A DNA stretch of 64,000 nucleotides from CBDFJH01 sp965198095. Lineage in GTDB: Bacteria; Latescibacterota; UBA2968; GCA-2709665. Under the pieces are notes generated by a model. It was not told the origin of the DNA. It was given only the letters and a program-made list of their open reading frames with translations, and did not search any database. The stretch is from assembly GCA_965198095.1 (NCBI GenBank), contig OZ240239.1, positions 2,480,001-2,544,000 of the forward strand, in the 5' to 3' direction. Below, in pieces: positions 27,076 through 35,426 of this stretch (positions within the stretch are counted from its first letter, which is position 1; each line of letters begins with the position of its first letter). The translations under genes were made by a program, and so were the position numbers.

Positions 27076-27190
27076 CTAATCATCCACCTTCTCGGGCGAG
27101 TGTTTGGCCGCGTTCGAGAGGAGATTCACCATGACCTGGACAATGCGCCCGCGATCCGCGTTTACGGCAGGGAGTTCGGACGTTAACTCA
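27076..27190 (-). pseudogene. Histidine kinase N-box fragment
   Basis: On the minus strand the frame encodes PAVNADRGRIVQVMVNLLSN and AAKHSPEKVDD before a TAG at 27078. The string DRxRIxQVxVNLLSNAAKxSP is the ATP-binding N-box of sensor histidine kinases. The other boxes and any sensor domain are missing. It is a relic lying between the secreted protein gene and a toxin-antitoxin pair. Confidence 0.6.
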
Positions 27191-27247
27191 GGCCCGGCGG
27201 GAAGGAGGATCGCCGTGAAGAAACATACGCCAGGGACGAGATTGTCC

Positions 27248-27280
27248 TTGCAAACAGCATAGAAGGGATATATACTATCC
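27248..27280 (+). promoter_or_regulatory. Promoter and palindromic operator of the second PIN toxin pair
   Basis: TTGCAA (27248-27253), a 17-base spacer and TATACT (27271-27276). The palindrome GGATATATACTATCC (27266-27280, 5-bp arms) covers the -10 element and suits antitoxin autorepression. The predicted leader is about 30 bases and carries a GAGGTG ribosome site. Confidence 0.55.
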
Positions 27281-27313
27281 TTGTTTCCTTACTATAGCCT
27301 CATGAGGTGCTTG

Positions 27314-27538
27314 ATGCTTGCCAAACTGACGTCCAAAAATCAGCTGACCCTGCCAAAAGCGATGATCGCCGACTTCCCGGGCTCGGAGTATTTCGATGTG
27401 ACCAAAGAAAATGGCCGTATCGTGCTGACACCCGTGCGCCTCACCCGCGCCGATGCCGTGCGGGCCAAGTTGGCTGAGCTCGGCATATCCGAGGCCGACG
27501 TGGCCGAAGCCGTGGCATGGGCGCGCCGGGATACATGA
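27314..27538 (+). CDS. AbrB-like antitoxin
   Basis: The protein has 74 residues from ATG 27314, 6 bases after GAGGTG. MLAKLTSKNQLTLPKAMI is an AbrB/SpoVT swapped-hairpin start. The C-terminal half (RADAVRAKLAELGISEADV, then AWAR) is a helical toxin-binding tail. Its stop overlaps the toxin start as ATGA. The longer frame from TTG 27281 would include the promoter region and is rejected. Confidence 0.82.
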   Translation: MLAKLTSKNQLTLPKAMIADFPGSEYFDVTKENGRIVLTPVRLTRADAVRAKLAELGISEADVAEAVAWARRDT

Positions 27539-27957
27539 CCAGGTTGCGACTCGTGCTCGACACCAATCTACTGCTGTCGGCCCTGCTGTTCCCCACCAGA
27601 TCGTCCTGGCTGCGTCATGCGTGGCAGTCGGAAGCTATCCTCCCGCTGGCAAGCCGCGATACGACGGCGGAGCTGATCCGGGTGCTGTTCTATCCGAAGT
27701 TCCGCCTGACCGACGACGAGCGTGAAGATCTGTTGGCTGATTACCTGCCTTGGTGCGAGACGGTTGCCGTGTCCGAGCCGCCGGCCGTGCCAGCCTGCCG
27801 CGATCCCTCTGACCGGCCTTTCCTGGAGCTGGCGCTGGCGGGCAAGGCGGATGCGTTGATGACAGGCGACCACGACCTGCTCGTTCTGGCCCCGAACTTT
27901 TCCGTTCCAATTCTCACCCCAAACGCGACTAAGGATCGTTTGTTCGGATCCGGATAA
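27535..27957 (+). CDS. PIN-domain toxin (PIN_3 / COG1569 type)
   Basis: The protein has 140 residues from ATG 27535, coupled to the antitoxin by a 4-base overlap. It shows VLDTNLLLSALLFP (first Asp), TAELIRVLFYPKF (Glu), RDPSDRPFLELALAGKAD and MTGDHDLLVL (distal acidic residues), the pattern of PIN_3 toxins. A metal-dependent RNase role is expected from the family. It is a different branch from the PIN toxin at 12259. Confidence 0.87.
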   Translation: MTRLRLVLDTNLLLSALLFPTRSSWLRHAWQSEAILPLASRDTTAELIRVLFYPKFRLTDDEREDLLADYLPWCETVAVSEPPAVPACRDPSDRPFLELALAGKADALMTGDHDLLVLAPNFSVPILTPNATKDRLFGSG

Positions 27958-28293
27958 TCCAACAAGTGGTTTCCCCGGCGATACCGATCCCCTGAAGCAG
28001 GCAAGCACGACGCAAGTTTCAGCCGACGGATGCCGAAAGAACATTTGGCCCAGGGCCACGGTCGCGCGAGCCAGGTTTGGAGCGGATTGTCAGACACGTG
28101 GCATGGATCAGATCAGGGGCCGACGAGTGCGATCCCGGATGACGAAGACTACGCGGGCGGTTCAATCCGCATCGACGACACTTGGCGCCGTCTGCTGACG
28201 AAAGGCACACACTTTACGGACGAGAGGCGGCGACGGAAGGCATCGCGGTAGATGCCGCGGGCGCTTCGAGCCGCGCGAAGGCTGGGAAAACCG
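27958..28293. other. Intergenic stretch without a recognisable gene
   Basis: No frame here resembles a known protein, and I see no clear terminator after the toxin gene or promoter before the outer-membrane protein gene. Confidence 0.45.
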
Positions 28294-29181
28294 ATGATCC
28301 GTTTCCACGCATGGCTTCGGACAGCGCTTGTCACGGTGACGGCTATTCCGGCCATGGCATTCGCGCAGACGACCGACACCATCATCAGGAGCACGTCTGC
28401 GCGAACCGGCCCGTTCACCACGTCGCCCGCCGCAGGCGCGGCGGGATCGATATCCTCGGGGCCCGCGTCCCGGGGTGATTTCTACTTCCGGGCCGGGGTT
28501 GTCCTCGACGGGTCGGAAGAAACGCGGTTCAGGGATGCAGACTGTTCGAGCGCCTCTCCGGCGGCCCTCTATGGCTGCGGGAACGGGAACGACGACGCAC
28601 CCCTGAGTTCGGCCGGTGATTTCGGAACGATGGCCGGTTTCGAGTTCGGGCTCGGCTATGCCGCGGCACCCGCCCTACGGCTCGAAGCCGTCATTCGGCA
28701 CCGCCCGATCTTCTCCTTCGAGGGCCGCGCCAATTTTGTTCAAACGGCGGGTCGGCAAGCCGTCTCGGCGGAGCTTTCCTCCCTGACCGGCATGCTTGTC
28801 GCCTATCTGGACCTCCCCGGGCTCGGCCTGCCCCGGCTCGGTCCCTTCAGCCCGTTCATCGGTGCCGGCGGCGGCCTGTCCCGCATCGATATCGATGAAA
28901 CGCATATGGAGTTCCCGAAGACGACGACCATCGTTCCAGGCGGACAACGGGTCAATCTTGCCTGGATGCTGGGGGCGGGATTCGCGGCATCGCCGGGGGA
29001 GAAGACGACGCTCGATCTCGCTTGGCGTTACACGGATTACGGCGCCGTCGAAACCGGCAGGGCCAAGGGCCGGATCGTCTGGCGCGACGGGAGCCGCGAC
29101 CCGCTGGAGATCGATTTGGCCGGAACGAGGGCCGATCTGCGAGGGCATGGACTCATGCTATCCTTGCGCTACGCGTTCTGA
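28294..29181 (+). CDS. Outer-membrane beta-barrel protein
   Basis: The protein has 295 residues from ATG 28294 (the frame opens 14 codons earlier). A signal peptide, MIRFHAWLRTALVTVTAI then PAMAFA, is followed by a low-complexity linker and alternating amphipathic strands (FYFRAGVVLDGS, GFEFGLGYAAAPALRLEAV, FIGAGGGLSRID, LDLAWRYTDYG), ending LRYAF with the C-terminal Phe typical of barrels inserted by the BAM complex. The pattern suits an 8-strand OmpA/opacity-like barrel. It is a single gene. Confidence 0.82.
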   Translation: MIRFHAWLRTALVTVTAIPAMAFAQTTDTIIRSTSARTGPFTTSPAAGAAGSISSGPASRGDFYFRAGVVLDGSEETRFRDADCSSASPAALYGCGNGNDDAPLSSAGDFGTMAGFEFGLGYAAAPALRLEAVIRHRPIFSFEGRANFVQTAGRQAVSAELSSLTGMLVAYLDLPGLGLPRLGPFSPFIGAGGGLSRIDIDETHMEFPKTTTIVPGGQRVNLAWMLGAGFAASPGEKTTLDLAWRYTDYGAVETGRAKGRIVWRDGSRDPLEIDLAGTRADLRGHGLMLSLRYAF

Positions 29182-29514
29182 AGCGTTCCGTGACCTGCTC
29201 GAGACCGGGAGCGGCCGGTCTCCCCGGACGAGACCATTCGGGCCGTCCCGCGGGCGTTGGTACCGGTTCAGCCTCTTGCCTCCCGCCCGCGGCCGTGCGC
29301 CGGGACAGGCGTAGATGCCGTCAAACGGCGTGGAGCATTCATCCCGGCGTGCGATATTGGCAGCGCACTTCGGCTCTGGCTTCCTGAATCATTTGGCGAG
29401 AGAGGGCGCGTGTATTTACAACCCTTTCAGGCTTCAGAACGTTGATGGACGCGTTTGCGAGACCGACTACATAAAAAAGTGCGTCGAGGCGGATGCGCCT
29501 TCGACGTCGGATGG

Positions 29515-29542
29515 TTGACTTAACGTATGTCTGGGGTATATT
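29515..29542 (+). promoter_or_regulatory. Sigma70-type promoter upstream of the cytochrome-like secreted protein
   Basis: TTGACT (29515-29520), a 16-base spacer and TATATT (29537-29542), about 175 bases before the ATG at 29717. The preceding 330 bases after the barrel gene hold no recognisable gene. Confidence 0.5.
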
Positions 29543-29716
29543 GGCAATGATCGTCAGCCATCGCGGCCGCGAACCGGGCGTTCTGCCGCTGGAAGTGGGT
29601 GAAGGCCTTTTCTCCGGCGGAGGCTGCTCGAGTGAGTTCGAAATGCGCTCGCGACAGCCCGTACACGCAGCCCATCGCCCTTCACGCCCGCGACACCTGA
29701 TTTCGAGGAGTCCAAA

Positions 29717-31288
29717 ATGAGAGTCTGGTTCCCGATCTCATTTGCGTTGCTGTTCACAGCACTCACGTCCGACGCCTTCGCCAGGCCTGCCCGTACTTCG
29801 CAGATCCCGAACGGCGACGTTTCCGGCTGTGCCAACTGCCACGTCAACCCGGCCGGTGGCGGAGACCGTAACGTCTTCGGATCGGCGGTCGAAAGCGGTT
29901 TTCTGAACGGCACAGGGGCGTCGGCCACGGTCAACTGGAACGCCGACCTGGCCGCCCTGGACTCCGACGGAGACGGGGCCACCAACGGCGAGGAGCTTGG
30001 AGATCCGGACGGCGACGGTGTCCCGATCGACGGCGCGGCCGTCACCAATCCGGGCGAGCCTGCACCGGTCGATGAGGGAGCGATCCAGGTACTCTCCTTC
30101 GCCATCGCCGGTCAGGAGCTCGCCGAGGATGCCGCGAACCCCCCCGTGGATGCCGGTGAGCAGGAGGTGGTGATCCGCTTTGCCGAGCCCGTGGTCTTCG
30201 GACTGTCGGAGGACGGCTTGCCGGTCTTCGACAACCTGAGCGTCGGATTTGCGCCCTATCTGGGGGTCGGTGAGGAGGTCACGAATCTTGCGATCAGCGA
30301 AGACGGACTGACGCTCACGGCAACGGTTTCCCTGGCGGAGAATACGGCGTACCAGGTTCTGATCGGACCGAACGAGCCCGACGCTTTCGACGAGTATCAG
30401 GTCTACTACGTCGGGACAAGCGAGCTGCCCGACGTCTCCATCACCGGTCGGGCGATCTATCCTGCGGACTTGGCCGACCGTGTCGGAGAAGGCCTGGCGT
30501 TGGTCACCCTTCTCGACCGCGAGCCTTACGAGTTGTTTCGGGAAAAGGAACAGGGGTTCAAGCCCCTGGCGGAGGCCTTCGCTGACAGGTCAGCGTCCCA
30601 GGGGGAAGCCGGAGCGGAGGCCGTAGCGCTGGTGCGGATGACCGGAATCGGGCCGGGTGGGAGCTACGAGCTGAAGTTTGTCCCGGATGGCGACTACGTC
30701 CTTTTGGCAACCGTTGTGCTGGATGATGGCGGGGGGGCCACGATCCTCGCGGGAGGAGTCGGCGTGGAGGACTTGGCATCGGGTCCCGCGCCCCTCCTGG
30801 TGGAGGGGGTGAGCCTGACGGACGTGGACTTCGACCTGTTCGACCTGTTCGGCGTCATCATAGTAAGCGAAAGGGAAGTCATTGTCGCCGGGGTGGATGT
30901 AGAGGGGGGATTCTTCTATTTCGATAATTCGGACGGCGAACGGGTAACCGTGAATGTCTTTCTGACGGCGATTCTGGATGTGGAAGGGAACCCCATCGAG
31001 TTCTCCGATCTTCGGATGGGCTCGGTCGTACTCGTCTCGGGACTGATGGTGGCGGGGGAGATCACTGCCGTTGTGATCCAGGTCGTCTCCTTACGGCCAT
31101 CTCCGGATTTCAGCGGAAACGGCGTGGTCGGGTTCGAGGATTTCATCGCGTTCGCGGGGGTTTTCGGTTCCGTCGACGGCGATGGGATCTACCAGGCCAG
31201 GTTCGACCTGAGCCAGAACGGGAGCATCGGATTCGAGGATTTCGTCATTTTCGCCGGGTCCTTTGGCATGGAAGTTGGCACATCATAG
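29717..31288 (+). CDS. Secreted protein with CxxCH motif, Ca-binding repeats and dockerin-like tail
   Basis: The protein has 523 residues. A signal peptide (MRVWFPISFALLFTALTSDAFA) is followed by a short domain with CANCHVNPAGGG (Cys38-His42), a single heme-c-type or Cys-rich motif also found in secreted proteins that do not bind heme. Asp-rich calcium repeats (DSDGDGATNGEE, DPDGDGVP) come next, then an Ig-like region and a beta-rich segment around 370-460. Two EF-hand/dockerin-like repeats close the protein (DFSGNGVVGFEDFIAFAG, DLSQNGSIGFEDFVIFAG; from about 463). It is probably surface-associated; heme attachment needs testing. Confidence 0.8.
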   Translation: MRVWFPISFALLFTALTSDAFARPARTSQIPNGDVSGCANCHVNPAGGGDRNVFGSAVESGFLNGTGASATVNWNADLAALDSDGDGATNGEELGDPDGDGVPIDGAAVTNPGEPAPVDEGAIQVLSFAIAGQELAEDAANPPVDAGEQEVVIRFAEPVVFGLSEDGLPVFDNLSVGFAPYLGVGEEVTNLAISEDGLTLTATVSLAENTAYQVLIGPNEPDAFDEYQVYYVGTSELPDVSITGRAIYPADLADRVGEGLALVTLLDREPYELFREKEQGFKPLAEAFADRSASQGEAGAEAVALVRMTGIGPGGSYELKFVPDGDYVLLATVVLDDGGGATILAGGVGVEDLASGPAPLLVEGVSLTDVDFDLFDLFGVIIVSEREVIVAGVDVEGGFFYFDNSDGERVTVNVFLTAILDVEGNPIEFSDLRMGSVVLVSGLMVAGEITAVVIQVVSLRPSPDFSGNGVVGFEDFIAFAGVFGSVDGDGIYQARFDLSQNGSIGFEDFVIFAGSFGMEVGTS

Positions 31289-31361
31289 TCGCCATCGGCG
31301 CCGGACCGCGAAGCGAGCCACAGGGCTGAATCCAATCGTTATTCGTGCATTGGCAGTACCA

Positions 31362-31455
31362 AGGCCGGATGCAAAACGCCGTATGAGCCGAGAGGTTCAC
31401 GTACGGTTCCGGGAAAGCGTAGCGGCGGTGCGATCCCACTGCACGACTCGACCCG
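31362..31455 (+). ncRNA. Group II intron 3' end (domains V-VI), remnant
   Basis: The sequence around 31376-31413 folds as group II intron domain V: a stem CCGTA/TACGG, a 2-base bulge (CG) on the 3' side, an upper stem TGAGCC/GGTTCA and a GAGA tetraloop. The catalytic triad position reads CGC instead of the commoner AGC. Downstream GC-rich sequence ending near GACTCGACC resembles domain VI and an intron 3' end. No reverse transcriptase frame precedes it, so this is a leftover 3' piece of an intron. Confidence 0.6.
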
Positions 31456-31482
31456 CCGCCGGGCCAACCCCCGCAATCCAAT

Positions 31483-31812
31483 CGAAAGCGCTTCCTGATC
31501 GTGGATCGACATCCGGTCCACCGCTCCCGGAAGACACGAAAGTGGATCGACGAACACGCGGCCGAGATCCGGCTGATCTTCCTGCCGGCCTCCAGCCCGG
31601 ATCTCGATCCCGACGAGATGCTCGACCAGGATGTGAAATCGAACGCCGTCCTGCCTGTGCCGGTGGCGCGGCAGACAGGTCGCAAAAGGCGTCCTCCCAC
31701 GCTTGCGCACAGGATCGACAACGTCCGGTCCTGCCTGCGCAGTAGGCAACGACAAAAAGCCGTCGTGAGACGCTGCTTTCGATCGCCATCCGTCCGCCAC
31801 GCCGCACTCTGA
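31483..31812 (+). pseudogene. IS630-family transposase C-terminal fragment
   Basis: The frame encodes VDRHPVHRSRKTRKWIDEH, then IRLIFLPASSPDLDPDEML, DQDVKSNAV and VRSCLRSRQRQKAVVRRCF. This is the C-terminal DDE half of IS630 transposases, including the second Asp (VDRHPVHRS) and the SPxLxPxE region with the last acidic residue. The N-terminal helix-turn-helix and first Asp are missing, and the sequence joins directly to the intron remnant upstream. Confidence 0.82.
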
Positions 31813-31959
31813 ATACGCCGACCGTTTTACTGCTCCCCGCCGTAAAAAAAGCCGGTCCACCGCAGGAAATGCACCCTCTACGCGCCGTGCGGCGTATTGA
31901 CGGGTATGTGAAGGACCTCCTCCGGTCCCGGTAGCCCGACTGTCCGAGGGACCTGCCTG

Positions 31960-32019
31960 CTGAAGCAGGCGACCTGCCTGCCGGCAAGGCAGGGGCAGGC
32001 GCAGGCAGGTCGGGGGTTG
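31960..32019. repeat. Cluster of GCCTGCCTGC / GCAGGCAGG palindromic units
   Basis: ACCTGCCTGC and GCAGGC units alternate several times over about 60 bases and could form one or more strong hairpins. The same arms occur at 15790 and inside both MITE copies. The cluster sits directly upstream of, and seems to interrupt, an IS110 remnant. Confidence 0.6.
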
Positions 32020-32025
32020 TCTTTG

Positions 32026-32110
32026 TTTTGCTACGAGGCCGGCCCCTGCGGATACGGCGTCTACCGTCAGTTCTGGGCCCCGTGGAACGAATGCACGGTG
32101 GTGGCGCCCT
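32026..32110 (+). pseudogene. IS110-family transposase fragment
   Basis: The frame reads FCYEAGPCGYGVYRQF, then CTVVAPSLIPGR. CYEAGPCGYGxYRQL...CxVVAPSLIP is a signature of the N-terminal DEDD domain of IS110 transposases. Flanking parts of the gene are gone. With the intron and IS630 remnants it makes a graveyard between 31289 and 32137. Confidence 0.7.
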
Positions 32111-32137
32111 CGCTGATCCCCGGACGGGCCGGCCGTC

Positions 32138-32836
32138 TCAATGGGCGGCTTTCTCACCCCGGCGGTTGATCCACGTGATGAGCTTTTTCGCTGCCAGCGG
32201 GAACAGCCCGAGCAACACAACGGCCGCGATGAGTCCGGTGTCCAGAACATCGCCGGGCGACTTCAGTTCAGCCAGGCACGTACCCGCGAACACGTACACG
32301 AAGATCACGGCGAGCATGCCGGCTTGGCTCACTGCGTAGAAGGAAAACACGCCCATGCGGGTCAGACCCATCACCAGGTTGAGGACGAAGAACGGCACCA
32401 GTGGTACCATCCGCAAGCTGAACAGATAGAAGCAGCCGTTTCGTTTCATTCCGGCGTTGACGCCTGCGAGCTCTTTGGCGAAACGTCTCTGTACCCATTC
32501 CCCGAGCAGCTTGCGCGATACCAGGAACGCCAGCGTGGAGCCGATGGCGCTGGCGAAAGAGGCCAGCACGAGGCCCCACCCCAATCCGAAGATGGCGCCG
32601 CCGGCAACGGTCATCGCTCCGGCGACGGGTAAGGGAAATGCGGCGACCGTTACGTAAATCCCGAAGTAGGCCGCGCGCGACCAGCCCGGGTATGCCGCGA
32701 TGAAGCGGGCGACGGCACTGTCGGTTCGCAGCGACTCCAGCGTCTCGAAGGTCAGGAAACGGCCGAGGTCGAAGACGAAGAAACTCCCGATAGCGATGAT
32801 CAAGACGACGGCGACGGCAATCCGTCCGGCAGTCAT
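32138..32836 (-). CDS. TVP38/TMEM64 (VTT-domain) membrane protein
   Basis: The protein has 232 residues with five to six predicted transmembrane helices. The VTT/SNARE-associated domain signature is present: FPLPVAGAMTVAGGAIFG, then GLVLASFASAIGSTLAFLVSR and later VPFFVLNLVMGLTRM. DedA/TVP38 family members are linked to lipid or undecaprenyl-phosphate flipping and membrane homeostasis. It is a single gene, with debris on both sides and no operon partner. Confidence 0.88.
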   Translation of the reverse strand: MTAGRIAVAVVLIIAIGSFFVFDLGRFLTFETLESLRTDSAVARFIAAYPGWSRAAYFGIYVTVAAFPLPVAGAMTVAGGAIFGLGWGLVLASFASAIGSTLAFLVSRKLLGEWVQRRFAKELAGVNAGMKRNGCFYLFSLRMVPLVPFFVLNLVMGLTRMGVFSFYAVSQAGMLAVIFVYVFAGTCLAELKSPGDVLDTGLIAAVVLLGLFPLAAKKLITWINRRGEKAAH

Positions 32837-33522
32837 GGCTCGAGCGTCGCTGAAGGCGGGTCGTGCGTCGTGGGCGTTTCACTTGTGTTCGTCAACGAAC
32901 CCCCGGGATCGAACGCTGTCTCACCGACCGAAACGAAAGTCCGCAGCCTCAAAAACGAACCGTGACGGGTGAGGACATTCGGGTGAGGATCAACCGCAAG
33001 CTGTCGAACGAGTCCATACGATAGGGGAACGCGGCAGACCTCGGACGCCTTGACGAGAATGGGCCTCCTCAATGATGATGGCGAACGTGGGACCCCGGTG
33101 TTCATCGCCGGTTTCGTCGAGAATGAAGGGTGACTTCTGGATGGCGGCTCTGGGTGGCGGCTATCGTAACCATCTTCCACGCCTTGCGAAAGGCCTTGAG
33201 TTGGCCCTACCGCTCCGTGCGGCCGGCGACGGATGACACGTGGGCGAACGGTTTGATCGTGTCGTGGATCCGCTACCGGAATATAGGGGCCTCTCACCAA
33301 GTCGTCAACACGCCATCGCGCATCTGAATGGCTGCTCCGGGAGCGGTACCGCGGCCACCTCCGATGAGATCGGGACGGGCAACGTTGTCGCATTCCAGAC
33401 CTGCAATGCTTTTCACCGCGCCCACGGAGAACTGACGAAACGCGCTTCCGGAGACGTCGACGAAGTGCTCCTTCTACAACATTAACTGAGCTCCGTGTCA
33501 CCGCGTTTTTCGGAGATAGGGT
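32837..33522. other. 686-base stretch with short coding-like fragments only
   Basis: On the plus strand GEDIRVRINRKLSNESIR (around 32965-33020) and MGLLNDDGERGTPVFIAGFV (33058-33132) look protein-like but lie in broken frames, and a longer frame at 33130-33327 resembles nothing I know. It is probably decayed genes; none can be named. Confidence 0.35.
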
Positions 33523-35070
33523 TCACGGTGGGACCGGCAGCTTGCCAACCGCAGCCCAGTCCGGCACGACGGCCGGGTCGATGTCGAACACGACCAGCCC
33601 CAGCGTGTAGACAAGGGTGGCGATTACCAGCGCTCCGATCAGGTTCAGGACGATGCCGGCGCGGGCCATCTCGGCGATGGAGAGGCGATTGCTGCCGAAC
33701 ACGATCGCGTTGGGCGGCGTCGCCACCGGCATCATGAACGCGCACGAGGCGGAGAGCGTCGCCGGAATCATCAGCACCAGCGGATGGGTACCGGTGACCA
33801 GCGCGACCGGCGCCAGGATCGGCAGGATCATCTCCGTGGTCGCCGTGTTGCTGGTCAACTCCGTCAGGAACGTGAGGGCGAGACAGACCAGCAGGATCAA
33901 CACGAACGTCGGCAGCGCGCCGGCCGCCTCGAACTGGCTGCCGATGAGTTTCGCCAGCCCGGTCTGCTGGAACGCGTAGGCGAGCGCGAAGCCGCCCCCG
34001 ATGAGGAGCACGACGTTCCACGGCAGGCGTGGGATGACGTCGGCGCCCATCAGGCGGCTTCCGGACTCGCGGTTGCGCGCCGGGATGAAAAACAGCACGG
34101 ACGCCATCGTGATGGCGACGGTGCCGTCGTCGATGAGGCCGGGCCAGGGCAACAGCCGCGACCAGCCGGGCAGGGTGAAGGCGCCCAGGTTCAGGTCGAC
34201 GCGGAACACCCACAACAGTGCGGTCACGGCAAAGACGATCAGTACCGCGCGTTCTTCGAACGAGATGGGACCGAGGCGCTCGAGCTCACGCTTGACCACG
34301 CCCCGGTCGACAGCGACCTCGGCCGGCACCCGGTAGAAGACCTGCGTGATCACGACCCAGGCGGTCGCCAGCATGACGGCGCCGACCGGGAAGGCGACGA
34401 TCATCCATTGCCCGAAGGCGATACGGGGCGCGGTGGGAAAGAGGATTTCGTAGATGCGCACGAACGACAGGTTAGGCGGCGTGCCTACCAGGGTTGTGAG
34501 GCCGCCCACGGAGCAACCGTAGGCGATGCCAAGCATGAGGCCGACGGAGAACTGCCGCGCGCCCTCGCCGAGCCGTTCCTCGACCTGAAGCACGATGGCC
34601 AGTCCCATCGGCACCATCATCACTGCCGTCGCGGTGTTGGAAATCCACATCGAAAGGAACGCAGCGGCGATCATGAAGCCGAGCACGATGCGCGCCGGCC
34701 CGCCGCCCACGAAGTTGATGATGTTGAGCGCGATACGGCGGTGGAGGTTCCACTTCTGCATCGTCAGGGCGATCATGAAGCCGCCGATGAAAAGAATGAT
34801 GGTGCTGTTCACGTAGACGGGCGCGGTCTCGCGCCCGGCCATGATGCCCAGCAGCGGGAACAGCACCAGCGGCATGAGCGCCGTCGCGAACAGCGGAATG
34901 GCTTCCGTCATCCACCAGATGGCCATGAGCGCCGCCACCGCCGAGAGGCGGCTCGCCGGCAAGTTGTCGGGCGCCAGTGGGAACAGCATCAGCAGCGCAA
35001 AGGCCGCGACGCCGAGCCGCAGGCCGACTCTGCCTGCCTTCGGGGCAGCGGGTCGTTGGCTCACTGGCAT
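33523..35070 (-). CDS. DASS-family (SLC13-type) sodium/anion symporter
   Basis: The protein has 515 residues and many transmembrane helices. Both Na+/substrate motifs of the divalent anion:sodium symporters are visible: ISNTATAVMMVPM in the first half and TSNTATTEMILPI in the second, each in a re-entrant hairpin-like context, plus VGTPPNLSFV and MPVATPPNAIVF. Substrates in the family are succinate, malate, citrate, sulfate or similar anions; the sequence alone does not choose. It is a single gene on the minus strand. Confidence 0.92.
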   Translation of the reverse strand: MPVSQRPAAPKAGRVGLRLGVAAFALLMLFPLAPDNLPASRLSAVAALMAIWWMTEAIPLFATALMPLVLFPLLGIMAGRETAPVYVNSTIILFIGGFMIALTMQKWNLHRRIALNIINFVGGGPARIVLGFMIAAAFLSMWISNTATAVMMVPMGLAIVLQVEERLGEGARQFSVGLMLGIAYGCSVGGLTTLVGTPPNLSFVRIYEILFPTAPRIAFGQWMIVAFPVGAVMLATAWVVITQVFYRVPAEVAVDRGVVKRELERLGPISFEERAVLIVFAVTALLWVFRVDLNLGAFTLPGWSRLLPWPGLIDDGTVAITMASVLFFIPARNRESGSRLMGADVIPRLPWNVVLLIGGGFALAYAFQQTGLAKLIGSQFEAAGALPTFVLILLVCLALTFLTELTSNTATTEMILPILAPVALVTGTHPLVLMIPATLSASCAFMMPVATPPNAIVFGSNRLSIAEMARAGIVLNLIGALVIATLVYTLGLVVFDIDPAVVPDWAAVGKLPVPP

Positions 35071-35426
35071 GGCAACGCGGCGGTCAGGTAAATGGCGATG
35101 CTTTTGAAGATGGCCCTGTCCTCTTTATTCCAGCGGTCTAACGCCGCTCTGGATCCCGGCCTCGACACGGCGCATTCAGCCGGAAAAGGGTCGTGCCCGA
35201 CCGGAAGATGGATCGAAGGTCCCAAATATAGCTGATCGTGTCTGCGCGGGCAATCGACGGCCAGTCGGGACAGTGCCTGGAAGGCGGGGGTCGTGATGAT
35301 GTAAGGACAGAGGGGTTTTTCCATCGTTGTCGCTGCGCTTCCGCAGATCCGTCGAATGACAGGAGCGAGCCGTCCGCGAACCCTGCCCGTCCCGGTCGTG
35401 ATTGACCGGTCTTACCGCGCACCCGG
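35071..35426. other. Intergenic stretch without a recognisable gene
   Basis: A minus-strand frame (35061-35324) contains protein-like KEDRAIFKSIAIYLTAALP but no family is recognisable. No terminator for the upstream dnaE2 operon is obvious. Confidence 0.35.

Noticed and set aside
33784..35091. 435-codon plus-strand frame opposite the DASS transporter
   Set aside because: Antisense shadow with a His/Gln/Arg-rich translation; the minus frame holds both SNTAT motifs and proper membrane segments.
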